The notes under the pieces: generated by a model | Databases searched by the model: none | What the model was told of the DNA's origin: nothing | Seen by the model: only the letters and a program-made list of their open reading frames with translations | Made by a program: the position numbers and the translations under genes | From: Siphonodentalium dalli | Lineage: Eukaryota > Mollusca > Scaphopoda > Gadilida > Siphonodentaliidae | Direction of reading: 5' to 3' | Assembly (NCBI GenBank): GCA_032622095.1 | Contig: CP136061.1 | Span: 26,102,991 to 26,166,990, forward strand | DNA length: 64,000 nucleotides | Shown here: positions 12,685 to 23,772 of the stretch, in pieces | How positions within the stretch are numbered: position 1 is the stretch's first letter | How the letters are laid out: the number at the start of each line of letters is the position of its first letter

Positions 12685-13170
12685 GGTGTGTTGATATACC
12701 AGCTTCGTGATCTATGGCAATATATGCCATGGCTACAGCAGTTTTACAGCTATGTTCTACTTTTCACATACATAAAAGTGAATAAAACACGCTCTTCATG
12801 TCTACGATATCTAGAATAGACTAATACTGAACGCTCTTTTCTAAACCACCTCGTGGAATTTTCTATTTTTGTTTGGGACCCAAACACCGTGTTTAAAGTT
12901 GTATTTTACATTACATCAAAATGTCTTTTTTTGGGAACACAGCATGCTCATTTGACGGCAGAGTATACATGTATGTATCGACCTATTTCGGTACCGATAA
13001 AATTTCGAAAATGAACATTATTAGCTGTATTTTGAATCACAAACCGCCATGTGCCGTTAAGTTACATCACTTATCTAATCAATGCACGTACCAAATTGTC
13101 ATATGCCGACCTAACAGAACTGACAAATTACTTTGAATTACGATTGGGGCCGCCATGTGGCTTTGATGCC
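12685..13170 (+). repeat. Dispersed repeat family copy, near full length
   Basis: It has all core blocks in order: TGTTGATATACCAGCTTCGT, CATGGCTACAGCAGTTTTAC, AAAACACGCTCTTCATG, CTAGAATAGACTAATACTGA, ACGCTCTTTTCTAAACC, TTGGGACCCAAACACCGTGT, GACCTATTTCGGTACCG and CAAACCGCCATGTGCC. It is useful as a reference copy for the family. Confidence 0.68.
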
Positions 13171-13614
13171 ATGATATCACGCGCCCACACGGAATATATA
13201 ATTTGATTTGGGGTAATTGATTTGATGTTACACAACCAAGAGCCGTTCGTTGGTTATGGATACGTCCATTTTAAAGTTTGTTACAATACTCACGCTGATG
13301 TTCAACTCCGATACACGGAGTATCTTAGACACATTTTATTGCTGTATACACACGAGTACATATACCAATTTTGGATGTCGACCGCACTTACGCAATGCGG
13401 ATATTGTTTGTCCCTGGTACATTGTGCCTGCTTTTAGTCAAAGAAAGGTAAACTTATTGGACATGTAAACTTATTGGTTGCTTATCGGTACTTATCCCCA
13501 TTATTGAAATCTAAGTTGTTCGATTTATGGTCGCTGGTCGGGATCTGGTTTCACGCCTTTATCTGAATTTAAGGAGGAGTAAATTTATAATCTGCTCTAA
13601 CGTTTTGTAGTTTG

Positions 13615-14480
13615 CAGGGTCCCCGCTGGACCAAAATTTACTTTGCCATATAATTCGCCAAATTAAATTTTTGTTTGCCAAATTATTTCAAAATTTGCCA
13701 AATTCTATCCTTGGAAGTATCATTTTCTGCAACTTTGAGTCTTATGTTCTGACACTCGCGGTTTGAACAACTTTTGATATCGATAGAAAAGCGAGTAGTT
13801 AATAATTATATTCGTATCTCTACTTTATCACCACATAATACACAGATAATCAAACAATAAACACGATAGAAGGGTTGCCTTATCAGAAGGGCGCATCACA
13901 AGAAGATTTGCTATGTTTGTGTTTGTTAGGGTTTATCGTCGTTCTAGCCGCTAGGCCACACACGACGTTGTCAATTTACGGGTGGAGGAAAGACCACGCA
14001 GAGGCCTAATTTCACCGGGAAATCGTTCCACTGCGTGTAGAAACCACCGACCCCGGAAAGCAACTGACAAACTTGCCCAGGTACACGATTCCGGTCACCC
14101 TCTATAGGGCGGGTTAGAACCAGCTTCGTCGGCGCTGGACGGTCTGTGACGTCGTAATTCACCTGGAACTCTACCGACTGGACCACCGGGGCCCCGGTTT
14201 GATATGTAAACACCTCCACACTAAATCCCACCACCGATCGATATTAATGCTATCAGCTTAACTTCATCTTAATAGAGGTGTTCACTTTTCGTAAACCATA
14301 TACAACACCACTAATATAATTATATTGTAGGTTTCCTGAAATGAATGGTGTTTATTGACCAATATTGTTTTCAATTTTTCTAGAGGAATTAAAAAGTGAT
14401 TTGCCAAATGAAATTATTTTTTGCCAAATTTGAATTATTTTTGCCATTAGCAAATTTGGCAAGTGGCAGCGCGAACACTA
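13615..14480 (-). mobile_element. hAT-like MITE, copy 1, carrying a GC-rich insert
   Basis: The termini CAGGGTCCCCGCTGGACC and GTGGCAGCGCGAACACTA are decayed versions of those of the copy at 57527-58123, which lies in the opposite orientation. Subterminal regions are packed with TTGCCAAA/TTTGGCAA repeats. Internal landmarks also match across the two copies: TATCGATATCAAA, ACATAAGACTCA, GTTGCAGAAAATGAT and TAATTCC/GGAATTA. Flanking octamers GTAGTTTG and TTAGCATG agree at 5 of 8 positions, which suits an old 8-bp target duplication. There is no transposase. Confidence 0.8.
13960..14230 (-). other. GC-rich segment inside MITE copy 1, absent from copy 2; 87-codon open frame
   Basis: This stretch is conspicuously richer in G+C than its AT-rich surroundings. 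It interrupts the alignment between the two MITE copies: copy 2 passes directly from the GGTGGTGCTTACATA region to the region corresponding to 13880-13940. The minus-strand frame 13971-14234 is open throughout and begins MVGFSVEVFTYQTGAP. I do not recognise the protein. It could be a captured host or viral exon fragment, or simply GC-rich filler. The composition contrast and copy-specific presence are direct observations; capture is inference. Confidence 0.55.
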
Positions 14481-14489
14481 TTAGCATGG

Positions 14490-15800
14490 CATGCGTTAAT
14501 AAAGTTCAAGAATATCTGTTTTTGAATGTTTCAACCAGACACTGGTCTTGCAGATTAATCAAACATCGCGAAAATCATAAGGGTACTTGTTCGTGTAAGG
14601 GATAACAGCACCATATTCCGTGTGGTTATTTCTACGCACTATATAAGTTATCGATGGATGTGGTCGACAAGAATACATATGGTAATATGACCATGCGTTA
14701 GCGTAATTAAATAACAAAGCTAAACCACTCACATTGGGGTAACTAGCTTTTGTTTTTTAAATCAACATTGGTTTATATATTACCTGGTATTCCCGCCAAA
14801 TAGGGACGTACCAAATGGATCCATACAGTTTCCAACTCCACAGGATTTGGTCTAATAACATTTCCAAATATATAGGATTTTTGTCTAATCAAATGTCCAA
14901 CTATATAGCATTTGGTTTTGAGTAATGCAATATTTCAATATTGGCTTAATAATTTGGGTTTCCATACATTCTGTTTAAGAGCATGGACTGTGTAAATAAA
15001 GACACAAATGACAATCATGACATAGCATTGATCCATATGTTATGTCTCGAGTATACTGCGTCAGTCTGCGTGCAGTACATGCTCATTATACATGCTATTA
15101 ATCAGAATATGGCTGATGAGCGAATACGAGTTACACGTATTCAAATTCCAAGAAGTAGCAATATATGATGGTAACAATTATGCATGCTGAATGTTATATC
15201 GTTAAATCTGTTATCAGAAAGATATGGAGGTTTGGCATTACTAATAGACTAGTGACCATGACGCAATGTTCGGTAAAACATACAAGTCTGAACTTGAAGT
15301 CGGAAAATTTAAACACTTAGATCATTCGATTCACTTGTTACTTTTAATTTCCAACTATTGAAATTTGAGTCATGAAATTTCTAACTATGAAAATTATGGT
15401 CCTCGTTCGGATTGTGACAACACACACCCTGTCGGTACGTGCCTAAGACCAAATCGGATTCACATAACCTATATTGATTATCAATAATTACACTTCGTCC
15501 ACAACGGTTCATCGAAAGAATGGATCCCAATTATAATTTAGATTATAAATTAGACCAAACGTATTTCTGAGTAGTCTTTATTGTCTGCTACACGTAGTAT
15601 AAACTACCAACACCAAAGTGAAAATAATTATACCATGCATGCCGAGTGGGATGTGAACTTTTTTACGGAATTTAACCAATATATTTCTTGACGCTTGGTG
15701 AGCGATGCGACTGATATACTATATATGGAGAAGACATATCAATTCCATAATGTTCATTACATTCGTATGATTTCAACGAATATTGATGAACAACGTCATG
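14490..15800. other. Unassigned AT-rich sequence with a short tandem repeat
   Basis: Around 14830-14920 a ~37-bp motif (GGATTTGGTCTAATAACATT, then TTTTTGTCTAATCAAATGTC) is repeated about 2.5 times. Elsewhere only short open frames occur (14983-15168, 15695-15889), with no domain that I recognise. No gene is called. Confidence 0.4.
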
Positions 15801-15807
15801 GTGTAAC

Positions 15808-15955
15808 TTTTCCGGGTGCAGGACATTTCGGCACATGGACGTTTCGGCACCTAGTTTTCAGGATGTTTCGGCACCTGGGGTTTCGGTAATTGTTATTTCG
15901 GACCAAGCATTTGGATGTTTCGGAACGACATTGAAGACGTTTCGGCACATGATTT
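15808..15955 (+). repeat. Cluster of TTTCGGCAC motifs
   Basis: TTTCGGCAC, or a close variant (TTTCGGTAA, TTTCGGACC, TTTCGGAAC), occurs about seven times in 150 bp with irregular spacing. Clusters like this commonly mark ends of non-autonomous DNA elements in invertebrate genomes. No matching inverted end was found nearby, so this is called only as a repeat cluster. Confidence 0.6.
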
Positions 15956-15959
15956 AATT

Positions 15960-17980
15960 ACTATATTTTATATGATTAGTATGAAGTTGAGCATTTCGCA
16001 ATGTTTTCTCGCATTGTGTTTTGAAAAATGCGGCTAATTTCACTACATTTGGCTTTTACATATGGCTCAAGATAATTTGTTCTTAGTACCCAGATTGTTT
16101 ACAAAATAAACGATATAGGTACAATTGATACATTTGTTATTGCAATAATGATTTATAAGACTATAATCCGAATACTTGTGTTTGCCACGTGTATACTATA
16201 TCAATACAGTCGATATTTATAGCTGGTATAAAAGTTTAATCCAGCTGTGTATTTAACGGCCTGTTGTATCATCAGATATCAGAACATAGTGAACAAACTC
16301 GATTACACATACATACATTGAGAGACACCCGTTAACAGTAACTTTAAGCCCATTTGACCCGTCTTGATAAATCAATTAACGCGAACTGACATGCGTAATT
16401 ATTAGTCATTAACGACGAAGAACCATCAATGCATGACCGAATCGATTCGCGGTGGAAATTAAGGAACACACCCCAGTCAAGTTGTCCTGCTAATGTGATA
16501 TGGTGCTGATGTTAATGATTAACTGCTATGCGATGTTACGGCAAACTGATGCTGTTACGAAAAGATACCGTTAATCAGTTTTAAAGTTGTCATTATTGCG
16601 GTGTTCGGATAATCTGAACATATGCAAGAAACGCTATAATGTGTATGAAACATTCAGAAGCACAATACAAATAAGTTAATACTGTTTGTATTAGCTGTTG
16701 CAAATCGACTATCAACAATTTAGCTATTAATGTTATTTAGCAAATACCAGCGCAGCCATTACTAGTTTAAAAAAAAATAAAAAAAAATATATATACGTTA
16801 TTGAATGTTTCATACATACACTGTTATTAATAAAATCCCTCGGCTTAGCCAAACACCGCGAAAATGACACTTAAAAGAACAAAAACAGTACTTTTTCGTA
16901 ACGACGTCAGTTTGTCCTACCAACAGCATAACAATTTCACAAGACCTACTAACGTCATAGCAGAATAGTCGGATAGGACCAGTGGAACACAGTTACTAGC
17001 TGCGCAGTCACTGCATACCTGTTTCATGATATATGTTGAGTAATTGGACACAGAAAGTACATAATTATAGTTTATTATACAGACTTGACATGACTATGAA
17101 GGATTTATTTAATTTTGGCAGCATATTTTATTTCCCAGGATAAGATAGTACAAAGGCGATGGCACACTATGCCAATATCTCATTTTAAATCACACATCGC
17201 ATCGCATCAAAGGCAATTATTCAGATACAAGAAAGAGACCAAAATCATGCACTATGTTACACCGCACTGAAGGTTGATGGTTAATAAATATCAATTTTAT
17301 ATATGACAAAACACTCTTTATTGATAACTCTTTTTGTTGTGCTTACACTACTAGTAACAGATATAATAAGATATACTGCAAGTGATAAGAGAAGCCTGAT
17401 TGCCTTATACATTGTTATATCGCCTTATATTGCCTTATACAATGTTGGTTATTTCGAAAAAATATCACACAACGCTCTTTATTGTCTTTATCCGTGTGGT
17501 GAAATGCTCTCGATTTAGGTATATTTCTTGACATAGAATATAAAGCGCAGACTTACATTAGTAAACCCTGATTGCCTTGAATTGGATTATTGCCATATCA
17601 GACATGTGCATGTAGAGTGATGATCAAGTCGGAAGAATTTAAAAATTCTAATGAATTCCAATTCCAGTCACTTCCGTGTCTCTTCAAGTGTACCATGCAT
17701 GTGCATATACATATCGTATTTTATAGTTGGTATATAACCAATCACGCTAAGTGCCTTGTTGTATCCTCTGGTGTAAGAACGTATCCTCTGATGTAAGAAA
17801 GTAGCGACCTACCTCGATGTAAACGTATACGTATACAACTAAGAGCTCATTCCATCAATGTATCACATTATTATAATCAGTAAATTTGAAAAATTATCAA
17901 GGAAATATGGGTTGATACAAACATCGGACTTGGCACTGAAAGGGTTAAAGCTACATTTAGTTTCGATAATTCAATCAAAT
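15960..17980. other. Unassigned intergenic or intronic sequence
   Basis: The sequence is AT-rich and non-coding. Inverse matches to the AATAAAGAGCGTT motif occur at about 17305 (ACTCTTTATTGATA) and 17472 (AACGCTCTTTATTGTC). A segment near 16800-16890 loosely resembles 14505-14580 (GAATGTTTCA, then ACA(C/T)CGCGAAAAT). No exon or RNA gene was recognised. Confidence 0.4.
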
Positions 17981-17984
17981 CGAA

Positions 17985-18145
17985 CGCGCGGACGTAATTA
18001 GTAGAAGCAACGGACGACGAACGAATGCCCGAAGACCGCTCCGCGGATCGGCGCGATGATAATCAGCGAAAGGCGCCGCGCGCCTTCGCTCGAGGTGCGG
18101 TGCACCTACTGAGAGGCGGTGCGCGCCTAGCTGGCTACCATATAT
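17985..18145. other. Short CpG-rich island
   Basis: About 160 bp with dense CpG (for example GAACGCGCGGACG, GGATCGGCGCGATGATAATC, GGCGCCGCGCGCCTTCGCTC), flanked on both sides by AT-rich sequence with few CpG. A near-palindrome GGCGCCGCGCGCC sits in the centre. It could be a small promoter-associated island, the core of a mobile element, or imported sequence. No tRNA fold or open frame stands out. Confidence 0.5.
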
Positions 18146-18329
18146 GCGAGTAGAGGATCTCCTATATATTTAGTTATGTGAACCAATAAGCCAAGCAAAT
18201 TGTATCAGGGTTGTACATTTTATGTCCATTGTGAAATGGTAGTTCAGATTCACAAGGAATAGATATATATGAAATATAAGACATTCATATAAATGTTCTT
18301 GGTGTGGGTATTGTTTATGTTATATAACA

Positions 18330-18630
18330 TTAAGGTGCATGCTGGTGTATATAGAGATGTTTAATTTGGCATTCGAGGTTAATTGGAATAGTGATTTTGA
18401 CACGAACGACGAGCTTTGACACATAGATGGCAATAATTTTGTAAACATTTATGTTATAGAGCACTTGCATATGCTGGTATATATTGAGATGCTTAATTTG
18501 GCGTTCCAGGTTAATTGGGATAGTAATTTTGACATGAACGACGAGATTTGACACGTCGATACCAATGATTTGTAAAATTTTAGTTTATAGAGCATTTGTA
18601 CATGCTGGTATATATATAGGGTCTTTAAGT
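18330..18630. repeat. ~125-bp tandem repeat, about 2.4 units
   Basis: The unit includes GCTGGTATATATTGAGATG, TTAATTTGGC, AGGTTAATTGG, GTAATTTTGACATGAACGAC and TATAGAGCA-TTG. Copies begin near 18341, 18472 and 18601. The overlapping minus-strand open frames here are mutual copies of each other and are not genes. Confidence 0.8.
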
Positions 18631-18639
18631 CCAATTAAA

Positions 18640-19150
18640 ATGTTAGTCGGTTATATGATCATTTCAAGTATGAAACGTGTTCTACATGTATAAGCGTGAT
18701 TTTACACGCTGATGACATTGACCAGACTTAATTCATTTCAGTTCAACGTATGGAGTCCTACACTAGCCAGTACTATATTGACCCTTAATTAATTTACGCC
18801 CGAATTCAAGATCAAGTTGATATTTAATCAACTTTCGTATCGAAACAAGACAATATAACCCACGACAGGAAGTCATATCCTGGATATTAAACCATATTGA
18901 TCCTTAGCAAAATACTAGCGATTACCTGTCACAATATTACGGGTATATAATGTACTTTTTACTTTCTTGTGTCCGCTGTCATGAACAAATTCTCATTTCT
19001 ATATTAGAAATGGAATGTTCATGTTTTTTTGACACTGGATGCACGAGGGAACACTTTATTTGACTGAAACTTGTATTTCCACACATCCAGCCTACATATT
19101 TAGGCCCTATGCGCATGCACACATCGAACTAAACAACATCAGCATATTAC
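18640..19150. other. Unassigned spacer
   Basis: AT-rich sequence without repeats above background, convincing exons or RNA genes. Confidence 0.35.
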
Positions 19151-19570
19151 TTTAACTATTACTATATACTATACTGAAACATACTCAATTTGGGAGCCTT
19201 TATTCAGCAACGAGGGGGGGGCTTGCGGCACATTTTGATCTTAAACGGATCCCCTCAGGGAGCCTGTATTCAACATGCAGCCTAAGGATCACATGCCAAT
19301 GCACTGTTGCCCAATTGTGGAAACACTTTAATATTTCAATAAAACAGTATTTGCTACCCACCCCTATCCCCAACCCGCATATATGTACGCACATGCGAAA
19401 CGCAACAATCAAGATACTTTTCTTTATTATACTATATACCGGTAATAACTGAAACAGGCTCAATTAGGGAGCCTTTATTTAGCATTGGAGGGGCCTGCGA
19501 CCACTTTGTGCGCTTTGCGCACACAAAATGATCTTAAACAGCGAGCGCTTTGCGCACATTTTGATAGTTT
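19150..19570. repeat. Diverged direct repeat, ~285-bp spacing
   Basis: The segment ACTGAAACATACTCAATTTG followed by GGGAGCCTTTATTCAGCA-GAGGGG (about 19173-19220) recurs as ACTGAAACAGGCTCAATTAG followed by GGGAGCCTTTATTTAGCA-GGAGGGG (about 19448-19495). A third GGGAGCCTGTATTCAACAT lies at 19259. Beyond it, GCGCTTTGCGCACA is doubled at 19508-19560. This looks like a small degraded repeat element; no coding content. Confidence 0.6.
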
Positions 19571-19574
19571 AAAC

Positions 19575-20035
19575 ATTCTTTTATCAGATTTCCACTCAAC
19601 TGAAAGGTTAATCAAAAGAGCGTTAATTAGCGTCGATGGTATTGTTTACACTATATAAATCCCGGCCCGGGATTGGATATTCTAACCGAGTTCCGGCGAA
19701 TTTACTGAACGGTCCCCACTGCATTGATGGAGGCAGGTCAGACTGTGTCCATTCACAATCTTCCAGGTATATTGGTACTCCTTCGATTCAACACTCAATG
19801 CACTTTAATGTCATAGACAGCATTCTTTACTTAATATATGTTCACACCAAACTGGCAAATTAAAGTCCCACATTAGCACCCATTCCCAAGGATGGTACAG
19901 CTTTTTCGTCTCGACTCTTCACCACACTGGCACTACATGTACTTCCATGACCAAATCAACATTCGTTACTTATATTCACACTGAACCTGAAGTGACAAAT
20001 TAATTTAGCACCTGTTTCCAACAACGCTTCGGTAG
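19575..20035. other. Unassigned spacer
   Basis: A 75-codon plus-strand frame (19636-19863) is open but carries no domain that I recognise and lacks good splice context. I see nothing else. Confidence 0.3.
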
Positions 20036-20086
20036 AGCGAATGGAAGTTTCGTCTACAATAGCAAAGCTAGTGTGGGTTTGCGTGC

Positions 20087-20103
20087 GACGTCACATGACG
20101 TCA
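20087..20103. promoter_or_regulatory. CRE-like palindrome pair
   Basis: GACGTCAC directly followed by a perfect TGACGTCA octamer (20096-20103), the classical ATF/CREB recognition sequence. It lies at the upstream edge of a repeat-like segment that runs to the TATATATATAG tail near 20350. It could be a regulatory site or chance; no gene start was recognised downstream. Confidence 0.35.
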
Positions 20104-20129
20104 TTTCGAAAAACGTCGTAAGAAAGAGT

Positions 20130-20355
20130 GTCTACTTAAGCGCAAATACAGAATTTTGTTTGGTACCATGTTCGTTCTCAGGTTTTCTTTGACCAATCAG
20201 TGTGAAACTTGGTGAGTCATCTTGTACGACACAGTGCAGGCCATGGTCCAAATTTGGGCCATATTGGACGCCTGGTTGAAATGTTATAAACGCACCAAAA
20301 GCGTGACCAAATAATACACACACAGACAGACGACGGGTTTTATATATATAGATGG
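20130..20355. repeat. Probable short interspersed element ending in a TATATA tail
   Basis: The block TTGACCAATCAGTGTGAAAC, TTGGTGAGTCATCTTGTACG, CACACACAGACAGACGACGG, then TTTTATATATATAG has the general form of a non-autonomous invertebrate repeat 3' end. No target duplication was found, and the family is not assigned. Confidence 0.4.
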
Positions 20356-20359
20356 TTAG

Positions 20360-20580
20360 CACATACGGGAATGACCGGGAAAGGCACCCTTTTCTCCAAC
20401 GCTGGATCAGGATCAACCGATTATTCGGCATATAGCCAGGACTTACGGGGTTAATAGGGAGAGTCACCATTAACTTCCAACGCTGGATCTGGTTCAACCA
20501 ATTATTCGGAATATAGCCAGGACGAACAGGGTTATTAGGGAGAGGCACCATTAACTTCCAAAGCTGGATCCGAACCGACT
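20360..20580. repeat. ~84-bp tandem repeat, about 2.5 units
   Basis: Units share GGGA-AGGCACC, TTCCAACGCTGGATC, GGTTCAACCAATTATTCGG, ATATAGCCAGGAC and GGGTTA-TAGGGAGAG. The minus-strand open frame 20132-20551 translates this repeat (NNWLNQIQRWKL, then NNRLILIQRWRK) and is a repeat shadow. Confidence 0.85.
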
Positions 20581-20589
20581 ATGCAGAAC

Positions 20590-23500
20590 CAAAGCTTATT
20601 CTAGGATTATGACATTCCTCTATTTCAGAACAATTCCATCTTATCAACGATTTCACTCGATTAACGGACTTTTGGAGTATGACATTCCTGAGTTAGGAAC
20701 TTGTGTTTTTTCAGAGTTATCCGTATTCCAAAAAGGATAGTTTGATCTCTATCACGGAATCATCAAGTTTTTTGTCTTAGGACAAAAATCTTGAAAAAGG
20801 TGATGAGAGTTGTGTAACACTTTCGAATGTTACACGGCGTAAGTAAGGTTAATTTGGAAGTCATGTCCTGGCTCGGATGTCCATAATATGCGTGGGAAAC
20901 TGATCCGGGATGAAATGATACATACTATTTCATCACCGGCTAGTAGTCCCATAAAGTATATATTATATTAACCTGTTGGGCAGGCCACTACCTGTACCAA
21001 TCAGATGGATACACACCCGTTAGGCGGTGGTTTCTAGATTATCATATATACTAGTTACAGCCGAGACTAAATTAATTCTGAATTAACTTTTTATTCGAAC
21101 GTATTTCTGAGAGGGTGTTATTGTATTATTCTCCGTTGCTGCCTGCCTGATGTTAACCTGTAGACACTTGTATAATAAATATCATCATCTTGTTCTGTGA
21201 GCTCCGACATAGTGTAAAAGAACCTGGGGAGTATTACAATCGTCATGCGCATACACTTTTCAATGGAACCCGAAAACAGATCGCGTATCTCACAGAGTTA
21301 TATTTTATCGAGGAGCAGAAATTGCTCATAGCTTATCAGACACACACAATGTATGAGCAGGCACGATATTCTCAATGCATTTTATCAGTCGTGGTGGGGT
21401 ACGTTTAACTAGTCGGCTAATCAGTTATAGTAAGGAATTAATTAGCACTACTAATTAGGAAGTCTGGAAAATGTACTGTGAATGAGAATCATCAAGCTTC
21501 TGATTGTAACTCGGAGATGAACCATTATATGGCATAATATGTTAATGCTATGCCGATGAGTAGTCGGTGTATGCACAAGTAAAGTGTATGTGCTATGACA
21601 TGTATATGTCATCCCAAGAAATAGTCAAAGTCTATTCATACGTAAAACATGTAGGGTAGCCATATACTTTTTTACGTCCGATACCGTTTCTATGACAGGC
21701 TGTATGGGTTAGTGACCAACTCACATAATACCACTCGTGAATGTATTCAAATATCATTGTGACAATACAATGTTTTATTATGTAGAAAACATGTTATACA
21801 TGTATGTTCAGAACTTCACAACAGTTGCTAATGGAAATTCTAAGTGGACAATACATTATACCGCAATGTTTACATTTTAGGAAGTACGAACGTATTTGAC
21901 CTCTCAATTTGAGCTAGTTTTTTTCCAGTTATAGCACTCGTAATGTAAACACAAGCAACACGACGTGGTCGTAAATTCAATTAATTCTATCACTTATACC
22001 CAATAATCTGTAGATTGAGAATTACATATATATCACGAGACGTTCCTTGTTTAACTAATATGAAAGATATGACCACTTAACACAAAATAACACATACTAG
22101 TGATGGGATGTTCGAATATATTAACAGCGCTTGATGTCATAAATATTTTGAGTAAGGGGGAAAGCATTCGCTTGTTTATGGGTGACATTGGTGTATTCGA
22201 TTGTTGGCATAGAAGCCGATCTTTGCCGGTTACATTTAGGAACACTTGACTTTTAGTTTAAACGTAAACAAATCGATGTTAATCCTAATACACTTGAATA
22301 CTATATGCGTAATTCAACATGACTGCTAGATTATTATACATCATTGTGACCATAAGATTTTACTCTTTTCTGATATATATAGTATTATGTACTGTTGTAT
22401 TAGTTGGGTAACAACAAGTAAAATATATGACAATTCCCGCCACAAGGCCTTGTTGTAAAACCTGTCATAGAAATGGTACAGGGGCTTCTCGGGATGTAAA
22501 CCAACATGTTGCTATCGCAATATCCTAGCTGGCTTACGTATGAGCAGACTTGCATTACTCAAGAACAAATGGTTTGCCTCGATCCTGAATAATGTGATAC
22601 TATTGATGGTTTAGTTTGTTTGTGATACAGTAATGATACAAAGCTTCCATTTTTCTCCTCTGTAGATTAGAGAAAACGATTATATCAGCTGGGAGTCCCT
22701 CTGTATTTTTCTTTTGTAGATAAAAGCTGCCCACAAGTATGTCTAACAATGTAAATCTTTCTCATCACATTAAAACGGGGTTAATTAGCTATGGTAGGTT
22801 TTTATATAAAGATGACAGTATAATAACAGTACTTATCATATACAATTATATCAGGTACACAAGTATTGAATAGTCTATCGGGTGCCGACGAAATGCAATA
22901 TAATCTGGGTGCCGTGAAGAGAGAATAAGAACCGGGTACCGTGAAGAGTGAAGCCTAACGATGAACTTACTTAACCTACATTTTAGAGGTTTTAATATAG
23001 ATATACAACTTAGTGAAACAAATGATTTGATTAGCCAAAGAAGTGTGAATGCCTAAAGCATACTAATTAACAGCAGGACTTGCTACCTGGACACCTAGCA
23101 TAATAGGTGTAAAGATTATGTCAATTGATTAGAAATATATGAAGCTTAATTCGATATTTAGCAATTAACGTGGCAAGCCCTAGTTAAGATGATAAAGAAA
23201 AAGAACTACTGAGGCATGATTGATTGAAAGTAATAGCATATTAGAGAAGAAATGACTATGAAGTGAAGTAAATAAGAAATAGTTTGAATGGGGGAAATAA
23301 GGATTGGTGATAACATGTCCCACTTGGATATGCTGCATGTTTCACGTACATATTGGAATTTGTGTTTATTTCATATCCTTGCTGGGTGAATTTTGTACAT
23401 TCTATAAAATTGCCATCTAAAAAGCTTTATGGTCACATATATGGAGTAAAATAGAGTTGCTGATCTACGCATTGTGTAACATTCAATTCATTCAGGTGGC

Positions 23501-23640
23501 AAACCTTACTTAAGACAAATTATATAATATTGCACTTACATAGTAGGCGTGTCCGAATCAATACAATATATGAATTAATATAAAATTTGTATTTGATATG
23601 TTGCTTAGCGACAGCAGCTATGATCGTATTTTCCCATTTC
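20590..23640. other. Unassigned sequence upstream of the RPTP transmembrane exon
   Basis: Extracellular exons of the RPTP should lie in or beyond this stretch. I searched it for EGF-like, Ig, fibronectin-III or MAM signatures with GT/AG borders and found none that I would defend. The stretch holds short open frames (21190-21408, 22051-22245 minus) and AT-rich non-coding DNA. Confidence 0.4.
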
Positions 23641-23642
23641 AG

Positions 23643-23772
23643 CGGATACTGGAGCAGATACAGGAATAGATATGATTACAATAATTATTATAATAAGTGT
23701 TCTCGCTGCTGTGCTGTTACTGCTGATTGTTGTGACTGTCATATTAATCAGACGAAGACGAAACAAACACGA
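23643..23772 (+). CDS. RPTP exon: transmembrane helix and stop-transfer
   Basis: The acceptor is TTTTCCCATTTCAG and the donor GA|GTAAGT. After two bases that complete a split codon, the frame reads DTGADTGIDM, then a hydrophobic run of about 25 residues (ITIIIIISVLAAVLLLLIVV, then TVILI), then RRRRNKH. This is a textbook single-pass helix with a basic cytoplasmic anchor. It ends with GA, which the next exon completes to glutamate. The 5' partner exon was not found. A different frame of this exon gives the unrelated 71-residue open frame at 23587-23802, which is a shadow. Confidence 0.9.
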
